Assembly: GCA_905221605.1 (NCBI GenBank) | Contig: CAJNDS010002788.1 | Location: 64,001-112,500 of the forward strand | Length of the DNA stretch: 48,500 nucleotides | Origin: Symbiodinium natans | Lineage: Eukaryota > Sar > Dinophyceae > Suessiales > Symbiodiniaceae | Reading direction: 5' to 3' | Part shown: positions 43,063 through 48,500 of the stretch, piece after piece | Numbering within the stretch: position 1 is the first letter of the stretch | Layout of the letters: each line of letters begins with the position of its first letter | Notes under the pieces: generated by a model | Told to the model about the DNA's origin: nothing | The model's input: only the letters and a program-made list of their open reading frames with translations | Databases searched by the model: none | Position numbers and translations under genes: made by a program

Positions 43063-43155
43063 ATATGAAGTAGGGTTTTATATTTCTGTTATTGGGTGCG
43101 TGTATATATTGGGCGTCCTTTTGGGGGTACAAGAAACATATACCCTACTTCATAT
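43063..43155. repeat. Hairpin with ATATGAAGTAGGG arms
   Basis: Perfect 13-base arms, 43063-43075 and 43143-43155, about 67 bases apart, with additional AT pairing inside. Confidence 0.8.
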
Positions 43156-43604
43156 CAGTATCGATAAGTAGTTTACCTGCCCTCGGAAGTTTTCATGTAC
43201 AGCAGCTTGCCTACGCCTGTCGTGAATCACGTCAAAAGTCGATTGCAAAGGCGTCGCCACTGCAGAATTTTGACTTCACCTCATTCTCGAGATCTGCGTT
43301 ATATGTGCATGATGTAGCGGTGGCCGTTTAGGGGTCTCTTGGCAGAAGCTGTAATTCGCCTGCAAGACCCTTACAAAAAAAAAAAAACTGTATTGCAGAC
43401 ATGATCCACATCGCTGCTTTTAACCGAGTTGGTGGTTTAAGTGCCGAATTGGCACCTTTCGCGTCGAGACTGGCTTGCGGCCGTGTTGTCTAGGGATCTT
43501 CCATGATCTTCGCAGGAGTGAGCAGTTCGCTGGAGAAGCTTACATAAGTGTACACTAGCAGCCACTCAGGCCCCGTTGCGTCTCGGAGCTGGCTGCCTTG
43601 TCAG

Positions 43605-43780
43605 GCTGCAAAGACACAAACACCATACCAGAAATATCAGCACAACAACTGGAAGCTGCTGAAGCAAGGCTTTGTAAAAGCCATGCTGTTGACAGCTTCC
43701 TTATTCGGTACAGCCCACGTGGGGTCTGCACCAACCAACCGCATCGGCGATCACTGGAGCATGGGAGCGACACTGCATAA
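43605..43780 (+). CDS. Exon with SH2-like signature (tentative)
   Basis: After cttgtcag the frame reads GCKDTNTIPEISAQQLEAAE, ARLCKSHAVDSFLIRYSPRG, VCTNQPHRR and on to a stop at 43778. The stretch LEAAEARLCKSHAVDSFLIRYS resembles the AE-x2-L...G-S-F-L-V-R-x-S core of SH2 domains, including the Arg that binds phosphotyrosine. A GTGGG|GTCTGC donor may follow. Only one exon is visible, so the domain cannot be completed. Confidence 0.33.
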
Positions 43781-44263
43781 ATCAAACGAGGTGGGGACAC
43801 TAAAACACTCGCTGTTCCCCACGCAGCTGGCGATGCCACCTCCCTGATCATACAGACCAAGTTTGTTAGATCTGAAGTGGGTCTCCAGCACTGGACAACG
43901 CCATCAGTATGGGTGCCCTGCGAGAAACAGCTGGACGTGCGGAGGGGGTAGTTGTAGCTTGAGCACCATGGGCGCCTAGCCGGGTTCTGGATGTAGCCTC
44001 AATCCCCATACTCCATTATTGTCCTGGATCCAACGTAGCAGAGGCCACGCTGCCGGGTACAGTCAGTGAATCTTGCATACATGTATCAATTCTGCCGACT
44101 CTGATGTCGATTGAACATAGCAGTCCTGGGACAAATGGCAATGTTGTTCTAGGGTTAAGTGAAGATTCGGCTTGCAGCCGCATCAGGTTGAGAATTCAAT
44201 ACCTCGAGATTTGCTACAAGTTCTGAAACGGAGAGTGCAGGATCTTCGCTTCCAGCCCAAATC
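43781..44263. other. No recognised feature
   Basis: No gene, repeat or RNA recognised. Confidence 0.4.
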
Positions 44264-44548
44264 CAGGCCTTGCAAGATTGTTGGTCACAAAGCTTCGAAT
44301 CTTGCTTAACTTGCTCCAAGGACTTACAGGATTCTTGGTGACAAAGCTTCGAAACTTTGCAAGATTGTTGGCCATAAAGCTTCGAAAATAGACCCAAGGC
44401 CTTGCAAGCTTGTTGGTCACAAAGCTTCGAAACTAGCCCCTAGGCCTTGCAAGATTGTTGGCCACAAAGCTTCGAAGCTAGCTCCAAGGCCTTGCAAGAT
44501 TGTTGTTCAGAAAGCTTCGAAACTAGCCCTAAGGCCTTGCAAGCAAGC
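44264..44548 (-). repeat. 45-bp tandem repeat, 15-residue units on the minus strand
   Basis: Units start with gcttcgaa at 44291, 44345, 44378, 44423, 44468 and 44513, the last four 45 bases apart. Read on the minus strand they encode (S)KLCGQQSCKALELA with variants. A long minus frame (44646 to 44155) is interrupted by one TAG near 44440, in a unit with ccctagg where others have ccaagg or ctaagg. Either a degenerated repeat exon or chance openness of a 45-bp unit. Confidence 0.75.
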
Positions 44549-44947
44549 TCAAAGCCATACAGCGTCTGGTCAGCAGCGGATGCTCTGCCTTGACCAGAGG
44601 AAGTGAAGCAACGATTTTGTTTCCTGCGTGCCAAACCATATCGCACGTGTAGAAGCTTTTTTGGCCGCTGCGTTGGGCTCTTTGAAATATCTTAGTTACC
44701 CATGTCGTAGTTCAGGTGACATCCGGTCAGTCAAGCCTTTGAATACTTGGTTCTCACTACAGCTACTGCTGCAAAGTGTTTGCAAGATCTGCCAAAACCC
44801 GCTTGAAGCCAGTCAAATAAGCAAGGGTCCGAGAGTGATGGGAACGTTCGAAGCGTCGCGTGTGGAGAGAGGCGGCTACCAAGGCGCCTGCGTCCGCATA
44901 GTGCTCGCGGGTAGCGTCCAGTTGCGATGGGATTTAAATGAAGTCTT

Positions 44948-45230
44948 GTGCAGATTTGCGCAGATTTGCACAGGCTCAGCCAGCTCGACCGCGGCAACTA
45001 CGTTGTGGGAGTGGAAGGTTTCTGTGATGGGGCAGGTTTCTGCGTGTCGTTGCCGCTGTGTGTTCCGAAGGATCGTGCAACATGGAAGGCTTATGATCCC
45101 GAGGACTGCTTGCTTTGCAACTACCTGGAGTGGCCGAAACTGTCGTTGCTTTTGCTTGTTCAGGATGCGCAGCTGCCAGGCACCAAGTCTCATGCGCATC
45201 CCGACCCATGTTCAGACAAGAGGCCAAGCT
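44948..45230 (+). CDS. Possible first WWE half (exons 5' of the WWE gene)
   Basis: One frame ends TTLWEWK at 45017, followed by GTTTCT. Another starts after ccgaag at 45071, DRATWKAYDPEDCLLCNYLE. Joined in phase 0 across a 53-bp intron they give LWEWK-DRATWKAYDPEDC-LLCNYLE, the W-x-W ... W-x-x-Y ... LE pattern at the start of a WWE domain. The intron is short. The C-terminal half of this domain may be the exon at 46055. Confidence 0.4.
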
Positions 45231-45535
45231 AGCGGCGAAGTTTGTGGCGGTTGCCTTGACCGGTTTTGAACGGTTATTGGCTTGCCTCTTTCTGTTTGAT
45301 TTTTAAAGACACTTGTTGTTGTCACGAGTCATGACTTGTCAAATCAGAGCCTCGACCTAACACTTGCTCTTGATCATGGTGACGCTGCAGGTGGTCACCT
45401 GTGCAAAAAGTCAGAAACCAGGTGCGACTGGTCCCGACCCATTGAAACAAACCTATGGATGAAGCCCTAGGATCACTGTTGCGCACGATTACAGCTGCTT
45501 GCATTGTCGCGTAGTTATGGGTATAGACGTTTGCA

Positions 45536-45705
45536 AGGAGAAAAGCAGATATCAACGCCAGCCAAGAATCCTGGAAAATGTTCGCTCAGATTCAGTACCC
45601 TGCTTTGCCTTGAATTTCCTGGACCTCCGCCTAAGAGTAGGCATGTTGTTCTTTTCAGATTTGGTCCGCGGGCATCGGTGGCTTCCTTTATCTCAGGCAT
45701 GCTGA
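45536..45705 (+). CDS. Probable exon inside the WWE gene
   Basis: After cgtttgcaag the frame reads GEKQISTPAKNPGKCSLRFS, TLLCLEFPGPPPKSRHVVLF and RFGPRASVASFISGML. Protein-like composition with hydrophobic strands. It sits between the WWE halves, on the same strand. No domain recognised. Confidence 0.35.
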
Positions 45706-46054
45706 AAAATCCTGCACCGTTTGGATCTGTTCGATCCTCGTAGCTGTGTCGTCCAAAGTTGGCTAGCGTCGCCGTGCATCGCTTTATGAAGTTGGTGGAG
45801 GGAATCTGGCAGCAACAAGCGGCTTACTACACTTTTACCGAAGCGAAAGTGGTGGGTAACTGCACTAATTACTGGTCCGCATCTTGCAGGCCTGAGGCGC
45901 AGTTCTTGCTAATTAGGCTAGAGTGTTCTGAGATGTTCTGAGGCTTGACTCTCTCTATCTGGATGCTGGTGCCAGTGGCAAGGCCGCTCCCGCCACTCAT
46001 CCCTCTGAAATTCTCTGAATAGTTGGGGGTGTTTTGTGGTTTCTCATGCCGCAG

Positions 46055-46790
46055 GTGATCACGACAGCATTTTCCTTCAATGTGTGCTACCAGACGAAAT
46101 ACGAGCTCGACTTCGCTGCGATGACGCAGTGCGCCTGGCCTTGCGATACTTGAAACATTGTTTGCGTTGTTTTCGATGTGAGATTTGTTTGCTTTGTTTG
46201 TGCCGGTGTAAGGTATAAGGATCTGAGATCGCGCCACGTGTCGCGCCAGGACCAACCTTGACAGCAAGAAGGTGCGGAAGATCCGTCTCACAGGCCGGTG
46301 GCTCTCATGCTGGTTTCTTGCCTTCGGAAGCAAAGAATACCCCGGTTTGGGCTTGAGGCACGCCCGCTCCTGCAGTTGCACCAGCATCTCACGATGTCGC
46401 TGCCACAAAGCCTGCAGCGCCCTGAGAGCCTGGGAAGATATGAGAAATGGAGCCAGGCACGGACCAGGAAGAGCTTTCTCTGAGGTGTGGAGATGGTGGT
46501 CCAATGCCGACGGGTGGGAATCTTTTGCCGACGTAGATGCAGAGCTGTTGGAGAAGGCCCCTGACAGTTTCCAACTTTGTTACGCTTCTTGCAAGAGCAA
46601 CCTGCGAGCTGCTCAGGCCTACGCTGCAGGAGAGACGCCGTTCAGCACAAAGCAGCTTAGCCGCAGGCTCAGGAAGGTGCACGGAAGTCAGAACATTCAA
46701 CACGCGTCATGTGATGTGCGTGCAGGCTGGAATGCAGGCTATGACAGTTTGTACATCTTCGACTTCACCGTCATGACACAGGCCGAGTGG
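46055..46790 (+). CDS. WWE-domain protein: end of one WWE and a complete second WWE
   Basis: Exon 46055-46128 (after ccgcag) reads VITTAFSFNVCYQTKYELDF-AAMT and ends CA|GTGCGC. Intron 46129-46249 (121 bp) ends cgccag|G and restores MTQTNLDSKKVRKIRL, the MTQ-x-N-x-x-T/S...R-x-I-R signature at the end of WWE domains. GC-AG intron 46294-46473 then joins in phase to AFSEVWRWWSNADGWESFAD, VDAELLEKAPDSFQ (W-x-W, G-W-x-x-F, LE) and, at 46735-46781, GYDSLYIFDFTVMTQ, followed by a possible GC donor. WWE domains bind iso-ADP-ribose or act in ubiquitin ligases, so the protein may read poly-ADP-ribosylation. The catalytic partner domain, if any, is not identified. Confidence 0.68.
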
Positions 46791-47239
46791 CTGGACTCCA
46801 GCCTTGTTGCAACTGCCTGGCCACTGTCTGCGTTTTGTCGATGGACTCAGCTAACTACAGTACTCAGCTCCGCAAGATGTGTAGCTTGTGATGCCTTGGG
46901 GGTCGAGTAGCTTTGCATGTCTTCGTGAGTGTCGAGTTCCACCGGTGCAGGGACGAACACATGCAGCCTTGATTCTTTGACATGACATGGCGTCATCTTT
47001 CAAACGTGTTGTGGGGGCCAGAACATCGAGGTCTCTCCTGCTTTTGCACATGAGTGAGCTTGGCCACGGCAGGTCAATTGTGACAGTGCAACATCCCGGA
47101 AGATTCAGCCTACAGCCAAGCTACCAGTATTTCAGTAGAGCCTTGCCTGCCCATTTAGAGAAGCAAAGGCGCACTGCAGTTGGAGCTGTGCCGGACACCG
47201 GGCACGTGGAAGGTGCTACATCATGAACCTCGTTCCTGC

Positions 47240-47528
47240 ACGTGCACAAAGGGCTTAACGTTGAGCCTCCGATACAAGACCAGAGGTGAAGACGATGCCT
47301 ACGCTGCCGCCGTGGGGTTTCTGGCTGGCAAGGAGGGCGACGCAGCGGTGATGTTCGAACAGAAGTGCCTGGCTTAGCCGCCCGCAGCGCAAAGAACGCA
47401 GAGCTTTTCCTCACCGGCGCCAGGTTCAGACCCTTGCTGCCGCCAGACTTTGTGGCGGCGTGCCTCTCAAGAGCTCAGTTAGGTGTGAGGGCAGATCATG
47501 CTCTCATCTTTCCGTGGTTTTGCAAAGC
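47240..47528 (+). CDS. Exon(s) downstream of the WWE region, with a frame change
   Basis: One register (to 47376) reads GLTLSLRYKTRGEDDAYAAA, VGFLAGKEGDAAVMFEQKCL and stops at TAG. A second, from about 47389, reads AKNAELFLTGARFRPLLPPD, FVAACLSRAQLGVRADHALI and FPWFCKARIRR, then stops. Both have good composition, but only about 20 bases separate them, too few for an intron. A single-base error, a recent frameshift or alternative splicing are possible. No family recognised. Probably 3' part of the WWE gene. Confidence 0.45.
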
Positions 47529-47720
47529 CAGGATCAGAAGATGAAGGGAGCGCAGTCCTTGAGACAACAGGCCAAGGCCGGAGGTGTCGCCACACACGTC
47601 TGTGCGCTTCATAGACGTATCGGAAGGGTTCCCGAGTGCCAGAATGCTGACACCCTGTATGTGAAGTTAGACCCCCGCAAAGAACACTCGGGAAGGACTA
47701 TGGACCAATGATCTCCAAAG

Positions 47721-48041
47721 ATGCGCATGCAAGGCCTCGCTGCCTCATCCAGCCAAGCGTCGCAGCCCGCGTCGGAGTTGGTTTCCTCAAGTGCCAGGAC
47801 TTGTTTCGACGAGATGCTTGAGAACGAGCGTGAGTTCTGTGGGGAATGGGTTGCGCAAGGCTTAGCAAGCAGAATCTACTTTGTTGCACGAACCGCTGAG
47901 CTGTTGGACCCAATGCTGTCTCTCAAACTCGATGGAAGGGGATGCAAAAAATGCACTGATCTGAGGTTTTCTATCACAGCTACTCCAGCGCAGCCTGTTC
48001 CCCAGGCCTTAGTGGGATCAGGTCCCACAGCTTGCTTGTAG
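47721..48041 (+). CDS. Hypothetical exon, likely 3' part of the WWE gene
   Basis: Strong coding character from about 47800 to 47965: CFDEMLENEREFCGEWVAQG, LASRIYFVARTAELLDPMLS and LKLDGRGCKKCTDL. Before and after that the frame looks less like protein. Same strand as the WWE exons. No domain recognised. Confidence 0.45.
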   Translation: MRMQGLAASSSQASQPASELVSSSARTCFDEMLENEREFCGEWVAQGLASRIYFVARTAELLDPMLSLKLDGRGCKKCTDLRFSITATPAQPVPQALVGSGPTACL

Positions 48042-48500
48042 CTGACATTGGGCATGGGTTTTTCCTGTGCTTCGCCGGAAGTCTGATCAGTTGAGGCCCT
48101 ATTGTATGAAGTTCAAGCAGCCGTCGCATCAGTCTCAGCATCACAGGGCAGCGGTGAAGGTTTGATCCTCGTAGCTCCCAGGCCGCCGTCCTCTTCAGAT
48201 TCAAAGCCGAGTTCGCAGCTCTTCCTCGAATCCTCTGTCTGGTGCCCCAGGCAGCCCAAGATTCTAAGCCAAGTCAGCAAAAAACTTGTAGAACAAGATG
48301 CTTTTGATTTTATTGGTTCCACTAGTTTGGTCTGCAAACCACCTCACGACCTCGGAGGTCAGTTTAACTGGCTAAAATGCTCATACTTGTCTAACCTTTC
48401 CGTCTGATTGGAAACCAGCCAAAACAGCACATATTCAAACGCAGAACCTAAAGGCCTTTTGAACGCATGTTGGCGAAAAGCCGCTCCGTTTCGATGGGGT
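48042..48500. other. No recognised feature
   Basis: A 101-codon + frame (48102-48407) and its antisense are Ser/Pro-rich without a domain. Nothing else seen to the right edge. Confidence 0.3.

Larger units (their letters stand above)
42363..43604. other. Intergenic with a direct repeat, hairpin and A13 run
   Basis: No gene recognised. It contains a 35-bp tandem duplication (42737-42806), a hairpin (43063-43155) and 13 consecutive A (43375-43387). Confidence 0.5.

Noticed and set aside
1-48500. CRISPR array, bacterial operons, tRNA or rRNA genes
   Set aside because: No regularly spaced short direct repeats with unique spacers, no operon-like gene packing, and no tRNA B-box or rRNA-like segment found by eye.

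Overview
The window looks like nuclear DNA of a eukaryotic protist, most probably a dinoflagellate of the Symbiodiniaceae type. Genes are built from short exons with GT-AG introns and some GC-AG introns, acceptors are usually followed by G, and there are many simple-sequence and foldback repeats between genes. Gene families also fit: CCCH zinc fingers, ankyrin, OTU, WWE and RNA-binding proteins, several of them tandem paralogues. Nothing bacterial, organellar or viral was seen. No tRNA, rRNA, CRISPR array, reverse transcriptase or transposase was recognised. Species assignment is inference. Nearly all convincing genes read on the + strand.

Layout. 1-3006: gene A, cut at the left edge, an N-terminal CCCH finger followed by a cysteine-rich and a helical C-terminal region. 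3.0-8.2 kb: repeat-rich spacer with G/C homopolymers, degenerate repeats and a long ACTACC-type array. 8245-11775: gene B, a diverged tandem paralogue of gene A. 12.0-12.7 kb: weak exon candidates. 13.5-14.5 kb: OTU-type cysteine protease. 15.0-15.9 kb: CAT/ATC and CT-rich arrays. 16.1-17.0 kb: ankyrin-repeat gene. 17.76-18.03 kb: a short CCCH exon. 18.69-19.75 kb: intact ORF with a RING/PHD-like cysteine cluster. 20.7-22.3 kb: acidic, coiled-coil, RRM-like gene. 22.3-27.1 kb: sparse isolated exons. 27.1-30.7 kb: interspersed repeats, foldbacks and a 55-bp minisatellite. 31.8-34.8 kb: hypothetical exons, including a multi-exon gene visible only by joining splice sites. 34.78-36.23 kb: element flanked by inverted repeats. 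37.3-39.2 kb: hypothetical gene. 39.7-42.4 kb: nearly intronless CCCH-kinase-KEN gene. 43.6 kb: possible SH2-like exon. 44.26-44.55 kb: 45-bp repeat. 44.9-48.0 kb: multi-exon gene with WWE domains.

The strongest candidate for something undescribed is the 884-894 residue protein at 39.7-42.4 kb. It joins CCCH fingers to a protein kinase with HRD and DVG motifs and a C-terminal IRE1/RNase L-like KEN RNase domain, with no signal peptide or membrane segment. Genes A and B each carry an R-x4-H motif typical of HEPN RNases in a small helical domain behind a CCCH finger. With the WWE gene (ADP-ribose or ubiquitin recognition) and the OTU protease nearby, the window can be read as holding parts of an RNA-cleavage stress or defence pathway. 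That functional link is a hypothesis; the individual domain calls stand separately.
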